The notes below the pieces were generated by a model. That model was not told the origin of the DNA. It was given only the letters and a program-made list of their open reading frames with translations, and made no database searches. A program made the translations under genes and the position numbers. From NCBI GenBank assembly GCA_015065725.1, contig SVPV01000012.1, positions 1 to 63,866 of the forward strand: a stretch of DNA of 63,866 nt, in the 5' to 3' direction. Every line of letters begins with the position of its first letter. The stretch's first letter is position 1. This document shows, one piece after another, positions 17,753 through 26,449 of this stretch. This DNA comes from Oscillospiraceae bacterium. Its GTDB lineage: Bacteria; Bacillota; Clostridia; Oscillospirales; Acutalibacteraceae.

Positions 17753-19036
17753 TTAATTTACTGTAAGTATGGCCTTTATATCAAAAGCTTTGCAATTTAC
17801 ATCTATAGCCTTATCACCGACACCGCCAGCACGCAAGCGTACAGAATGTTCAGTGTTTTCAAGACCAGTCACGATAGCTCTGGGATCAGGACGGCCTACC
17901 TTTAAAGGCTTCCATTCCCCACCGTCGATAGAAATTTGATAAAGCGACTTTGTATCATCATAAGGTACCATGCTGCAAGACAGATACAAGGCTTCACCTT
18001 TAAATTTAATTACAAGTTCGTTATCGGGATTATTTGTGGTAAGATATTTACCTATTTTAAGTGCACCTAGATTTCCGTTATCAACAACATTCCAACCCTT
18101 TGAATCAGATAAATCAATCATTCCTGCCGGTATGAACTTAACGTCAAGCATAAGTTCTTTATTAATCTGTTTTGGAAGTGTTACCTTTTTAGATTCTACA
18201 GCACCGTTCTTTTCTGCTAAATCAAAGGCTGATTTCAACAAATATGCTATAGTATCTGCATATTCTTTATAACCTTTATCTGTTGGATGAACCTCGTCAG
18301 CAAAGAAATATTGCCATTTAGTAGTGTATTCATCACCAGTTTTTGCTTTAAACAGTCCATTTTCTTTACGAAGCTTTCTACCAACATTTGCAGAAGGTAA
18401 GCCGTAATGTACTGCAATATCATTTTGAGGTTTTGCTTCTGTAAAATATTCATCGGTAATCGAAACAAAATCATTAGTAATATAAATTGGAACTATATCA
18501 CAGTAAGGATTTGCAGTTAAAATTCTTCTGACTATGCTTTCATAATAAATCGAAATTTCCTCTTGTGAATGTTTCATTAAATAATCATTAACAGCAGTTT
18601 CTATAAATACCAAGTCGGGTTTTTCTGCAATTACATAATCATCAAGATAAAACACAGGCAAAAGTGTGCCTACAGCACCTATACTTGTATTAACTTCAAT
18701 AATTTCGCAATCGGGGAACTCTGCCTTAAGCCAAGCAGTTGTAAGTGGTCGCCAAGCCGTTTTTTCAGGCTCAGACGCTCCGGAACCGGCAGTTACAGAA
18801 CCGCCGATATAAGCAACTGTTAGTCTTTTATCGTTTTTAAGCTTTAAGTATGTATTATTTAATCCGTTACGAATTTTAACATAATCTGTATCAAATTCTG
18901 TTTTAGTTTCTTCAATCTTGTCTTCTGCGTTTGAGGAATCGATATCGCTAGCGTCTTTATCTGTGCTAGAATTATTACACCCTACAAGAGAGAAAATCAT
19001 TAAAACAGTTAACAGTAAGGCTAAAATTTTCTTCAT
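17753..19036 (-). CDS. SGNH/GDSL hydrolase lipoprotein (acetylesterase-like)
   Basis: The 427-residue secreted lipoprotein has a signal peptide ending LVGC (Cys20). The SGNH domain shows block I YIGGSVTAG (Ser80), block III AVNDY and block V DEVHPT (Asp-x-x-His). A C-terminal beta-sandwich-like region of about 150 residues follows (KGEALYLSCSMVPYD..., SIDGGEW). Such enzymes remove acyl, usually acetyl, groups from polysaccharides at the cell surface. It is paralogous to the next gene and to 39560-41545. RBS AAGGTG precedes the start. Confidence 0.88.
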   Translation of the reverse strand: MKKILALLLTVLMIFSLVGCNNSSTDKDASDIDSSNAEDKIEETKTEFDTDYVKIRNGLNNTYLKLKNDKRLTVAYIGGSVTAGSGASEPEKTAWRPLTTAWLKAEFPDCEIIEVNTSIGAVGTLLPVFYLDDYVIAEKPDLVFIETAVNDYLMKHSQEEISIYYESIVRRILTANPYCDIVPIYITNDFVSITDEYFTEAKPQNDIAVHYGLPSANVGRKLRKENGLFKAKTGDEYTTKWQYFFADEVHPTDKGYKEYADTIAYLLKSAFDLAEKNGAVESKKVTLPKQINKELMLDVKFIPAGMIDLSDSKGWNVVDNGNLGALKIGKYLTTNNPDNELVIKFKGEALYLSCSMVPYDDTKSLYQISIDGGEWKPLKVGRPDPRAIVTGLENTEHSVRLRAGGVGDKAIDVNCKAFDIKAILTVN

Positions 19037-19047
19037 TTTTTCACCTT

Positions 19048-20241
19048 CTAATTAACTAAAAGTGCGGCTATTAACATACTTGCACCCTTAATGCGAATGG
19101 TATGTTCACCCTTCTTGAGTCCCTGAACTAGCGGTTGTGGATGTGTGTTAAAGGTATAACTAGTCCATTCGCCACCGTCAACAGAAAAAGAATACTCCGT
19201 ATTAACAGGGCCAATTATACCAAACGACGTTCCTTCAAAAGTATAGACAAATTCGCTATCAGTACTATCGGTGCTAATATATCCATCAAAATGAAACCAC
19301 GGTGTTGTGCTTTTTTGCCAACCGCTTATATTATCGAGCGAAATGGTACTTGTTTTAATTAACTTTGCATCCATCAAAAGTTCATCATTGAGTTGCTTTG
19401 GCATGGCTTTATTTGTCTTAATATTATCTTTTGCTGCCTTAAAACCTGCCTCTAAACATTCGTTAATAATGTCAGCATAAACCTTATTACCGTTATCTGC
19501 AGTATGACACGCATCGGTAAAGAACTGTTTCCAGCGACCTTCATCTGCAGGAGTGCTGGTTCCCTTAATTAAACCTTTGCTTTTACGAAGTCCGTAGCCA
19601 ATATTAATTGTCGTAACACCATAGTGTTCAGCTACCTTTTCATGAACTTCAGCTTGCTCAAATAATGGAGTATTAACTGAAACCCACGAGTCTGTAGTAT
19701 AAAGAAAAGCAATATCACAATCGGGTTTTATAGTACGAATCTTACGCACAATAGTTTCCATATGTACAGAAAAATCATCGTTGTTATATTTTGAACTTGC
19801 ATATTTATCATTTATAGCATACTCAATAAATATTATGTCGGGATTTTTTGGCAAAACGTCGGTATCAACACAATATGCTCCGTGTGCAGAAGCGGCACTT
19901 GGAATTGCAGCATTTATACCTGTAACATTTACTTTATAGTTTTCTTCTATCCAATTTTCAACTAAAACGCGGAAAGAACGGCTTAAATCGCTAGTTCCGA
20001 TGCCATAAGTGATAGAGCCACCCAAAAAAGCAATAGTTATATCCTTACCATCTTTAAGTTTATTGTATGCATTACTAAAGCCATTACGAAGTGTAAAATA
20101 ATCTCCGTCAAAATCGGTATTATAAACAAAATTATTTTCTACTGGCTTTTTTGAAGCATCAGACTCTGTATTACCCTTGTCACAACCAACAAAAGTAAAA
20201 ATTAACGCAACTACACAAAAAACTGCAAATAATCTTTTCAT
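19048..20241 (-). CDS. SGNH/GDSL hydrolase lipoprotein (acetylesterase-like), paralogue
   Basis: The 397-residue lipoprotein has a signal peptide with lipobox TFVGC (Cys20), block I FLGGSITYG (Ser76), block III AINDK, and a block V with D-A-C-H (TDACHTADNG). A beta-sandwich C-terminal domain follows (YTFEGTSFGIIGP, SVDGGEW). It has the same architecture as the downstream gene (11 nt apart), so the two arose by duplication and have diverged. Likely deacetylates a glycan at the surface; substrate unknown. Confidence 0.88.
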   Translation of the reverse strand: MKRLFAVFCVVALIFTFVGCDKGNTESDASKKPVENNFVYNTDFDGDYFTLRNGFSNAYNKLKDGKDITIAFLGGSITYGIGTSDLSRSFRVLVENWIEENYKVNVTGINAAIPSAASAHGAYCVDTDVLPKNPDIIFIEYAINDKYASSKYNNDDFSVHMETIVRKIRTIKPDCDIAFLYTTDSWVSVNTPLFEQAEVHEKVAEHYGVTTINIGYGLRKSKGLIKGTSTPADEGRWKQFFTDACHTADNGNKVYADIINECLEAGFKAAKDNIKTNKAMPKQLNDELLMDAKLIKTSTISLDNISGWQKSTTPWFHFDGYISTDSTDSEFVYTFEGTSFGIIGPVNTEYSFSVDGGEWTSYTFNTHPQPLVQGLKKGEHTIRIKGASMLIAALLVN

Positions 20242-20262
20242 AACAACACCAACATTTAAGGA

Positions 20263-21804
20263 TTATTTTTCTAAGTAAATATAAACCTGACCTTCATTTT
20301 TGTTCGTTTTATTCATAATTTCGGGGGCGTTTTCATCATAAGGGTACGGATTTTTGTCGTCATAAAAATAACCAAAAATAGCATTTTCAAACTGAATATT
20401 AAGGTTATCCTTAAAATAAATTTTCTTATCTCCCTCTAAACGAGTTCTATAGATACCACCGGTAGCCCTATCGAAAATATTTTTTTCACAAAGACCGTTA
20501 AGAGTGTTTGCACTACCAAAACAGGCATATAGTGTAGCCATTTCTTCTCTACAGAAAGGAATATCAGCCCAACACTCACCGCCACGTCTTATAACGTTAT
20601 AAGAATGATCGTAATTTTGCATTAAACGTTCAGAACCATCATTAGCGGGAGGATTATTAAACTCTATACCCCAATGGCAATGTTCCATTACATTTCCTCT
20701 AAAAGTAATGTTTTTCTGTATGCAGTCATTTTCATAGTGCCACATCTGGTGTGTAACGGCTGTATCGCAAAGCTCATACATCCAACAGCTTTCTACGTGG
20801 AAACCATCGCAATTACCATAAATTTCTATAGCATTTCCACACGGAACAATGCCGAAAGCGTAGCAACCGCCAAGATATGAGAAAATACAGTTTTTAACAT
20901 TCATAGAAGGACCGCCGGTAATACCATAACCCGCAAATCTAAAGTCAAAATTTTCGATGATAGTAGCACCATGGTTACGTATTAACTGTATTCTTCCGCT
21001 GATTTCCATATCGTCATATCTATCGCCCGGATTGCCCTCTTTAGAGCAATAATACATTTTTTCTGTTTCAGGGTCAAAATAATAACTTTCATCGTTTTTA
21101 AGGTCTGAAAGTCCGTTAAAATCGCGAAGACCAATAAGTTCCTTAACGGCAACCTTTTCATCATAATAGCCGATTTTACCTGTAGGATTTAAAACTATAC
21201 CGCCGGGATTCCAAAACTTTTCTTTGCAAACATAAATATTTTCCATATCGGTTTTTTCCCAAAGCTTCGGGTCTGCATAGTTGATTTCAGAACCGTTAAG
21301 TATAGGTTTAGGTCCAACGCCGTAAGCACCGTAGCTTACATCCTTTTTAGCGACAAATAAAGACATTTCATCCCATTCGGTGTTTTTTTGTTGCAAGGTC
21401 CACTCGCTAGTTTTACGCCATTCGCTGCCACGTTCAAAAAGCACAGCATCGCCGCCGTTAAGGTTATCAAACTCTGCCATAAGCTTTTGTGTAGTAGCCC
21501 AAGCAGTCTCGGGTGATAAACCGTCGGCATTGTCATCGCCGTTATTCGAAATATAATAAGTTTTTCCCGTTGCCCTAATAGTACTTTCCGAATTAATTAT
21601 ATCGTTTATCATCCTTTCGGCAACTAAATCGGCACCTTTTGTCACTTCAATAGGAGAAATAGTCTTTGCGGCATCATAAAGTGCATCAATATAATCCTTA
21701 TAGCCTCTCGCATCTTTAGGAATTTCGAAAGACTTATCGGTTTTACCAACATAAACTTTCTGTTTGTTTTGGTCAAGTGTGTACGCTTTTTTAAAATTAC
21801 TCAT
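20263..21804 (-). CDS. Right-handed parallel beta-helix protein, tandem copy 2
   Basis: The 513-residue protein has, near residue 80, the YYISNNGDDNADGLSPETAW stretch typical of polysaccharide lyase/pectate-lyase-like beta-helix proteins, then repeated short strands (NATI/ENFDFRFAGYGITGGPSMNVKNCIFSYLGG). No signal peptide is visible at the N-terminus (MSNFKKAYTLDQNKQK), which is unusual for a glycan lyase and points to a cytoplasmic enzyme or a missing export signal. ATG 21804 follows AAAAAGGTG. Very similar throughout to the neighbouring copy. Activity not provable from sequence. Confidence 0.82.
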   Translation of the reverse strand: MSNFKKAYTLDQNKQKVYVGKTDKSFEIPKDARGYKDYIDALYDAAKTISPIEVTKGADLVAERMINDIINSESTIRATGKTYYISNNGDDNADGLSPETAWATTQKLMAEFDNLNGGDAVLFERGSEWRKTSEWTLQQKNTEWDEMSLFVAKKDVSYGAYGVGPKPILNGSEINYADPKLWEKTDMENIYVCKEKFWNPGGIVLNPTGKIGYYDEKVAVKELIGLRDFNGLSDLKNDESYYFDPETEKMYYCSKEGNPGDRYDDMEISGRIQLIRNHGATIIENFDFRFAGYGITGGPSMNVKNCIFSYLGGCYAFGIVPCGNAIEIYGNCDGFHVESCWMYELCDTAVTHQMWHYENDCIQKNITFRGNVMEHCHWGIEFNNPPANDGSERLMQNYDHSYNVIRRGGECWADIPFCREEMATLYACFGSANTLNGLCEKNIFDRATGGIYRTRLEGDKKIYFKDNLNIQFENAIFGYFYDDKNPYPYDENAPEIMNKTNKNEGQVYIYLEK

Positions 21805-21839
21805 AAAAATCACCTTTTTTAGAATTTAAAACATTATAA

Positions 21840-23381
21840 TTATTTTTCTAAATAAACATAAATTTGTCCGTCGGTATTGTTCGTTCTACTTAAAACTTCA
21901 GGTGCATTTTCATTATAGGGGTATGGATTATTATCATCATACAAATAACCAAAAATCTCATTTTCAAACTGAATATTAATGTTATCCTTAAAATAAATCT
22001 TCTTATCGCCCTCTAGACGAACTTTATATATTGCACCTTTAGACCTATCAAAAATATTCTTTTCGCAAAGGCCGTTAACGTTTTTATCAGTACCAAAGCA
22101 ATTATATAATGTAGCAGTTCTTTCTCTGCAGAAAGGAATATCAGCCCAACACTCACCGCCACGTCTTACAACATTATAAGAGTGGTCGTAATTTTGCATT
22201 AAACGTTCAGAGCCGTCCTTAGCAGGAGGATTATTAAACTCTATACCCCAATGACAATACTCGATTACGTTTCCTTTAAAAGTAATATTTTTCTGTGTAC
22301 AATCATTTTCGCTAAGCCACAATTGATGTGTAAGACCTGTATCACAAAGTTGATACATCCAACAACTCTCTACATGGAAACCGTCACAATTGCCGTAAAT
22401 TTCAATAGCGTTTCCACAAGGTGCAGGACCGCTGGCATGACAGCCGCCAAGATATGAGAAAATACAGTTTTTAACATTCATAGAAGGTCCACCGGTAATA
22501 CCGTAACCCGCAAATCTGAAATCGAAGTTTTCAATAATAGCGGCACCTTTGTTACGTATTAAGCTTATTCTTCCGCTGATTTCCATATCATCATATCTAT
22601 CACCAGGATTGCCCTCTTTAGAATAATAGTACATTTTATGTGTTTCCGGGTCAAGGAAATAGCTTTCATCGTTCTTTAGGTCCGAAAGTCCGGTAAAATC
22701 TCGAAGACTGATTTGTTCTTTAACAGCAACCTTTTCTCCGTAGTAACCGATTTTTCCTGTGGGATTTAAGACTATACCGCCGGGATTCCAAAATTCTTCA
22801 GTGCAAACATAGATGTTTTCCATATCGGCTTTTTCCCAAAGTTTCGGGTCTGCATAGTTGATTTCAGAACCATTAAATATAGGTTTAGGCCCAACACCGT
22901 AAGCACCATAGCTAACATCTTTTTTAGCGATAAATAAAGACATTTCATCCCAAGTTGCATTTTTTTGTTGCAGTGTCCACTCATTAATTTTACGCCATTC
23001 ACCGCCACGTTCAAAAAGCACAGCATCACCGCCGTTAAGGTTATCAAACTCTGCCATAAGTTTTTGCGTAGTAGCCCAAGCAGTCTCGGGTGATAAACCG
23101 TCGGCATTGTCGTCGCCGTTATTTGAAATATAATAAGTTTTTCCCGTTGCCCTAATAGTACTTTCCGAATTAATTATATCGTTAATCATTCTATCGGCGA
23201 CTAAATCGGCACCTTTTGTCAATTCAATAGGAGAAATAGTTTTTGCGGCATCATAAAGTGCATCAATATAATCCTTATAGCCTCTCGCATCTTTAGGAAT
23301 TTCGAAAGACTTATCGGTTTTGCCAACATAAACTTTCTGTTTGTTCTGGTCAAATGTGTACGCTTTTTTAAAATTACTCAT
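21840..23381 (-). CDS. Right-handed parallel beta-helix protein, tandem copy 1
   Basis: The 513-residue protein aligns without gaps to the downstream copy. The first 110 residues are almost identical and differences concentrate after residue 200, in the helix loops around the presumed active face. It starts at 23381 (GGGGTAATATT ahead of ATG). No signal peptide. It sits between the solute-binding lipoprotein gene and its own duplicate, so the pair probably handle related oligosaccharides after uptake. Polysaccharide lyase or glycosidase activity is an inference from fold only. Confidence 0.82.
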   Translation of the reverse strand: MSNFKKAYTFDQNKQKVYVGKTDKSFEIPKDARGYKDYIDALYDAAKTISPIELTKGADLVADRMINDIINSESTIRATGKTYYISNNGDDNADGLSPETAWATTQKLMAEFDNLNGGDAVLFERGGEWRKINEWTLQQKNATWDEMSLFIAKKDVSYGAYGVGPKPIFNGSEINYADPKLWEKADMENIYVCTEEFWNPGGIVLNPTGKIGYYGEKVAVKEQISLRDFTGLSDLKNDESYFLDPETHKMYYYSKEGNPGDRYDDMEISGRISLIRNKGAAIIENFDFRFAGYGITGGPSMNVKNCIFSYLGGCHASGPAPCGNAIEIYGNCDGFHVESCWMYQLCDTGLTHQLWLSENDCTQKNITFKGNVIEYCHWGIEFNNPPAKDGSERLMQNYDHSYNVVRRGGECWADIPFCRERTATLYNCFGTDKNVNGLCEKNIFDRSKGAIYKVRLEGDKKIYFKDNINIQFENEIFGYLYDDNNPYPYNENAPEVLSRTNNTDGQIYVYLEK

Positions 23382-23450
23382 AATATTACCCCGCATTTTC
23401 TCATTAATTTTGGAATTTCACTAGCAGTATTTCAATCTTATAAACGCAGA

Positions 23451-23484
23451 TTAATGCACCGAAACTATCTTTTCGGTGCATTAA
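23451..23484 (-). other. Intercistronic hairpin downstream of the solute-binding protein gene
   Basis: Perfect 14-bp stem TTAATGCACCGAAA/TTTCGGTGCATTAA with a 6-nt loop, lacking a T-run on the minus strand. Placed between the SBP gene and the beta-helix genes, it looks like a stabilising or partial-termination hairpin that would raise SBP mRNA relative to the enzymes. Function inferred from position only. Confidence 0.7.
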
Positions 23485-23503
23485 AAGTTTTATAGTTTAT
23501 AGT

Positions 23504-24874
23504 TTACTGTTGAGACATCATTACGTCAATACAATTTTGAATTTGTGCATCGTAAGTAGCAACTAACTGAGCGATGTCGCCACCTTCTTGAACATCGTGT
23601 TTGAATTGATTGAGCAAATCAGAAACGCTGTTAGAACCGTCAGAAAACTCATGAGAAAGACCGGTTTTCTTTTCTTTTTGAAGTTCAAGTAAAAGTTTTG
23701 TATCAGCTTCATTATATTTATAGTCGCCGTCTCTAGCAACTGTAGAGAAGGTGGAAGAATGCTTTGCAAACGCCATAGCAATCTTGGGGTCAGATGTTCC
23801 ACTACCTGCAGCGATACCGTACATACATGATGTAATTGGACGAACGCCCTCTTTATTGTCAGGACCTAAAAGACAAGGAACTATACCCAGATTATCAAGA
23901 CTTCTATTAAATGCATTTGAAGCTTCAACGCCTGCACCAATGCGGTAGTTGTCATAAAGTTCAAAAACAGCACAAGGGAACATTGCAATTTTACCTTCAA
24001 AGAAGGTTGCAGGTGTATGGTCACCGTCTATAATAACAATCGGGTCGTTACCGGAAAGTGTTTTTTGTAAGAAAGTATATTTATTAATATTTTCAGGAGC
24101 ACTAAGATTTGATTTTGGATTATCGGGGTCAGAAAAATCATAAGTATCTGCACCGTTGTATCCCAAAACAGTGTCAATATGTCGATAGCCAGTTATATGT
24201 GAGTCGGTATTATCTCTGATTTTTTTGCCTGCTTCTTCAAAGGCATCCCAATTCCATTTGCCTTTTTCATAAAGCTCGCGTGGGTCCTCAGCACCGGCAG
24301 CCTCGAAAATCTTTTTGTTATAAGCGAGATATCCTACCTTTGAAGAAAATTCACCCTGCGAGCAAACAACTGCATAAAGATGTTTTCCCCATACAAATTT
24401 CATTGTTTCGTCCTTAACAAATCCGCCCTTTGTATAGTCATCACCTGCCCAGTCAGCAGTGGTAATAACATCTTCTAAAGGTTCAACAAAATTAGAAATA
24501 GCAATTGAAGGGAAACGAATTCCTTCAAGCTGAATAATATCATAAACCTTACCGCCAGCCATACGAGAAGCTAAAATTTGAACATAATCTAAGAAACCTA
24601 AAAGGTCGGTTTCAACCTTACAGTTGTATTTCTTTTCAAAAGAAATTAACTGTCTTTGCATGGTACTGCTTAACGGTAATCCAATTGCATATGTAACGGT
24701 TTTTCCGCCGAAGTCGAGTCCTTCTTCGACAGGTGCAGTTCCCTCTTTAACCATATCATTAACAGATACTTTGTCATTACCTTTGCTATCATCACCTTTT
24801 CCGCCAGAGCAACCGCAAATTGTTAACAACATTACTGTCACAAGTAATAAGCTTAATATACCTTTAATCTTCAT
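23504..24874 (-). CDS. Extracellular solute-binding lipoprotein, carbohydrate ABC type
   Basis: The 456-residue family 1 binding protein has a signal peptide with lipobox TICGC (Cys22) and the usual two-lobe pattern (SKVGYLAYNKKIFEAAG..., NWDAFEEAGKKI, ALSFAKHSS-like C-terminal region). It presumably delivers oligosaccharide to an ABC permease, but no permease or ATPase gene is adjacent, so partners must be encoded elsewhere. RBS GGAGGTATTTT. First gene of the 24.9-17.0 kb locus; its promoter is at 24945-24973. Confidence 0.88.
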   Translation of the reverse strand: MKIKGILSLLLVTVMLLTICGCSGGKGDDSKGNDKVSVNDMVKEGTAPVEEGLDFGGKTVTYAIGLPLSSTMQRQLISFEKKYNCKVETDLLGFLDYVQILASRMAGGKVYDIIQLEGIRFPSIAISNFVEPLEDVITTADWAGDDYTKGGFVKDETMKFVWGKHLYAVVCSQGEFSSKVGYLAYNKKIFEAAGAEDPRELYEKGKWNWDAFEEAGKKIRDNTDSHITGYRHIDTVLGYNGADTYDFSDPDNPKSNLSAPENINKYTFLQKTLSGNDPIVIIDGDHTPATFFEGKIAMFPCAVFELYDNYRIGAGVEASNAFNRSLDNLGIVPCLLGPDNKEGVRPITSCMYGIAAGSGTSDPKIAMAFAKHSSTFSTVARDGDYKYNEADTKLLLELQKEKKTGLSHEFSDGSNSVSDLLNQFKHDVQEGGDIAQLVATYDAQIQNCIDVMMSQQ

Positions 24875-24944
24875 AAAATACCTCCAAAAATTAAAAAAAC
24901 TGTTTTGAATAACAAATATAAAACTGCACCAAAACCACTTGTAT

Positions 24945-24973
24945 AATATATCATATTTTAGTTAAATTGTAAA
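24945..24973 (-). promoter_or_regulatory. Promoter of the glycan locus
   Basis: Minus strand -35 TTTACA (24973-24968), 17-nt spacer, -10 TATATT (24950-24945). The leader to the SBP start is about 65 nt. I saw no clear cre (CcpA) site around it. Confidence 0.6.
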
Positions 24974-25023
24974 TACCATTTTTATATTAAAAATTTATCA
25001 TTTTTTGATATTTAAAGTAAATA

Positions 25024-25146
25024 ATGAAGAAATATATGCTAAACGCTTATTTACACACAATTCCTGCTAAACCAAACGTTAATAGTATATTAAAACAGCA
25101 AGATACAAGCTTAAATATATATGTAACCAAAAGGGATTGTTGCTAA
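25024..25146 (+). CDS. Possible 40-residue small protein
   Basis: ATG at 25024 opens a 40-codon frame (MKKYMLNAYLHTIP... ending KRDCC) on the plus strand, where all flanking genes are on the minus strand. Its stop lies in the loop of a hairpin whose stronger T-run (T6) is on the plus strand. That is the layout of a small stand-alone transcript. The ribosome binding site is weak (AAAGTAAATA) and no confident promoter is seen, so chance is a real alternative. No family recognised. Confidence 0.25.
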   Translation: MKKYMLNAYLHTIPAKPNVNSILKQQDTSLNIYVTKRDCC

Positions 25147-25163
25147 TCACAACAATCCCTTTT
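25129..25163. terminator. Bidirectional terminator after the ECF S-component gene
   Basis: Stem AAAAGGGATTGTTG/CAACAATCCCTTTT (14 bp) with a 7-nt loop. The T-run is six long on the plus strand and four on the minus strand. It serves the 26134-25168 genes and any plus-strand transcript from 25024. Confidence 0.9.
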
Positions 25164-25167
25164 TTAA

Positions 25168-25692
25168 TTATTTCTTTGCAAGTGTAAGTGCCTTAATCAT
25201 AGGAACAATTAATAATCCACAAACAAAATTACTAATACCATGAGTTAAATCAAAAGGAATACCTGCAATTATCCAAGCAATCATACCTTTAAAATCAAGG
25301 CCAAAAATCAAAGCTTGCATAGGTGCATATAAAATTCCGTATAAAAAACCATGAAGTGCAGACACCGACATATATATTATGGGTGCAATTTTTTTTGGCA
25401 GTTTTTTGGGTAAAAGCATCGTAAAAAGCCAAAGCACCGTCCATATATACAGATACGGAATCCACCAAGTAGCAAAACCTGCAAAAAGGCCAGTTAAAAG
25501 AACAAAAGTGTAAATAGGAAAGAGTGCCTTTGCTCTAAAAACCACCGTCATAGAAACGATAAACACACCAAGTAGATGTATGTTCGGCAAAAACTCCATT
25601 ACAATTTTTGAAGCATACATAGCTGCCGAAAGCATACCTAAAACAGCAATTTCCTTGATGTTGAGTTTTATACTACTCGGCCTTAAAGGCAT
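25168..25692 (-). CDS. ECF transporter S-component, probable cobalamin/corrinoid specificity
   Basis: The 174-residue hydrophobic protein has six membrane segments and the fold features of ECF S-components (KEIAVLGMLSAAMYASKIVMEFLPNIHL near the N-terminus). S-components bind a vitamin and dock on the shared EcfA/A'/T module, which is not in this window. The start is ATG 25692 or GTG 25701; both overlap the upstream lipoprotein gene. Specificity is inferred from the cobalamin riboswitch at 26205-26370 and the DUF4430 partner, not from residues. Confidence 0.83.
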   Translation of the reverse strand: MPLRPSSIKLNIKEIAVLGMLSAAMYASKIVMEFLPNIHLLGVFIVSMTVVFRAKALFPIYTFVLLTGLFAGFATWWIPYLYIWTVLWLFTMLLPKKLPKKIAPIIYMSVSALHGFLYGILYAPMQALIFGLDFKGMIAWIIAGIPFDLTHGISNFVCGLLIVPMIKALTLAKK

Positions 25693-26134
25693 AAGTATCA
25701 CCGGCTGTTATTTCGGTACTGTCAACGCCCGACGGTGCCATTTCGTCGTTTATATAAAACGCCCAATATTTTCCGTCTTTATCGTAATCAAGCGTTAGAC
25801 CGTTTACGGTTTTTACATAAAGACCATATGGTCCTTCATCACCTGCAATTAAAGCCACTTTTACAAGTGCAGCACCGACTGTTGATTCATCGGTGAAAAC
25901 TTTAAATTTGGTAACATTACCGTCAAGGTCAACCACATTAAAGAAAAACTCGGTTTCACCCTCGCCCACTTCTTTAATTTTGGCTTCTGTTTTTCCTGAA
26001 CCAACATCTGACGACTGCGGTTCGGAACTTGTTGGATTGTTATCGTTACAACCAGTTGTTAATAGTGCTACAGCCGCAATAAGCACAATACAAAGGATGA
26101 ACGATAACACTTTTTTTAATAGTGTTATTTTCAT
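25673..26134 (-). CDS. DUF4430 (transcobalamin-like) surface lipoprotein
   Basis: The 153-residue lipoprotein has a signal peptide and lipobox (LLTTGC, Cys29), a Ser/Glu-rich linker, then a single DUF4430 domain (TEFFFNVVDLDGNVTKFKVFTDESTVGAALVK..., LDYDKDGKYWAFYIND). DUF4430 resembles the C-terminal domain of transcobalamin. With a cobalamin riboswitch upstream and an ECF S-component overlapping its 3' end, it is best read as an extracellular corrinoid-capture protein. Start 26134 follows AAAAGGAGAAAAAGT. Binding itself is inferred. Confidence 0.87.
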   Translation of the reverse strand: MKITLLKKVLSFILCIVLIAAVALLTTGCNDNNPTSSEPQSSDVGSGKTEAKIKEVGEGETEFFFNVVDLDGNVTKFKVFTDESTVGAALVKVALIAGDEGPYGLYVKTVNGLTLDYDKDGKYWAFYINDEMAPSGVDSTEITAGDTYAFKAE

Positions 26135-26204
26135 ACTTTTTCTCCTTTTGGCATTTGCCATATAATTTTTAACCTCAAAAATCGGCACTCGCGATTAAAA
26201 AGAG

Positions 26205-26370
26205 AGGGATTGTTATACGGATATTTCGACTTAGCACAAAAGCTGTTCACCTTCTCGGTTTCCCAATGGTTTTCCTCTACTTGCGGCATAGAGTAGAACA
26301 ACCTCACATATTTATATATGTCGTGCATCACGGCGACGGGCTCGTACAGGAATTACACCTGTTTCCCCAT
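26205..26370 (-). ncRNA. Cobalamin (adenosylcobalamin-type) riboswitch
   Basis: Read on the minus strand, the B12-box core is present: GGGAAACAGGTGTAATTCC followed by GAGCCCGTCGCCGTGATGC, with P-stems and the 3' part GAAACCGAGAAGG...GTCGAAATATCC. It precedes the DUF4430-ECF genes. A weak 5-bp hairpin AATCG/CGATT with a T-run (26196-26180) may be the expression platform. Rfam-type covariance search would settle boundaries. Confidence 0.9.
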
Positions 26371-26381
26371 ATAACGAAATT

Positions 26382-26410
26382 ATTATAACAGTAACCCCAC
26401 TCTTTTTCAA
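26382..26410 (-). promoter_or_regulatory. Promoter of the cobalamin riboswitch transcript
   Basis: Minus strand -35 TTGAAA (26410-26405), 17-nt spacer, -10 TATAAT (26387-26382). The start is predicted about 5 nt ahead of the aptamer. Confidence 0.8.
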
Positions 26411-26449
26411 GGGAAAATGTTAATAAATATTTAAAGAATAGACAAATTC

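Noticed and set aside
26131-26331. 66-codon frame in the leader of the DUF4430 gene
   Set aside because: It lies within the cobalamin riboswitch, whose conserved core explains the sequence.
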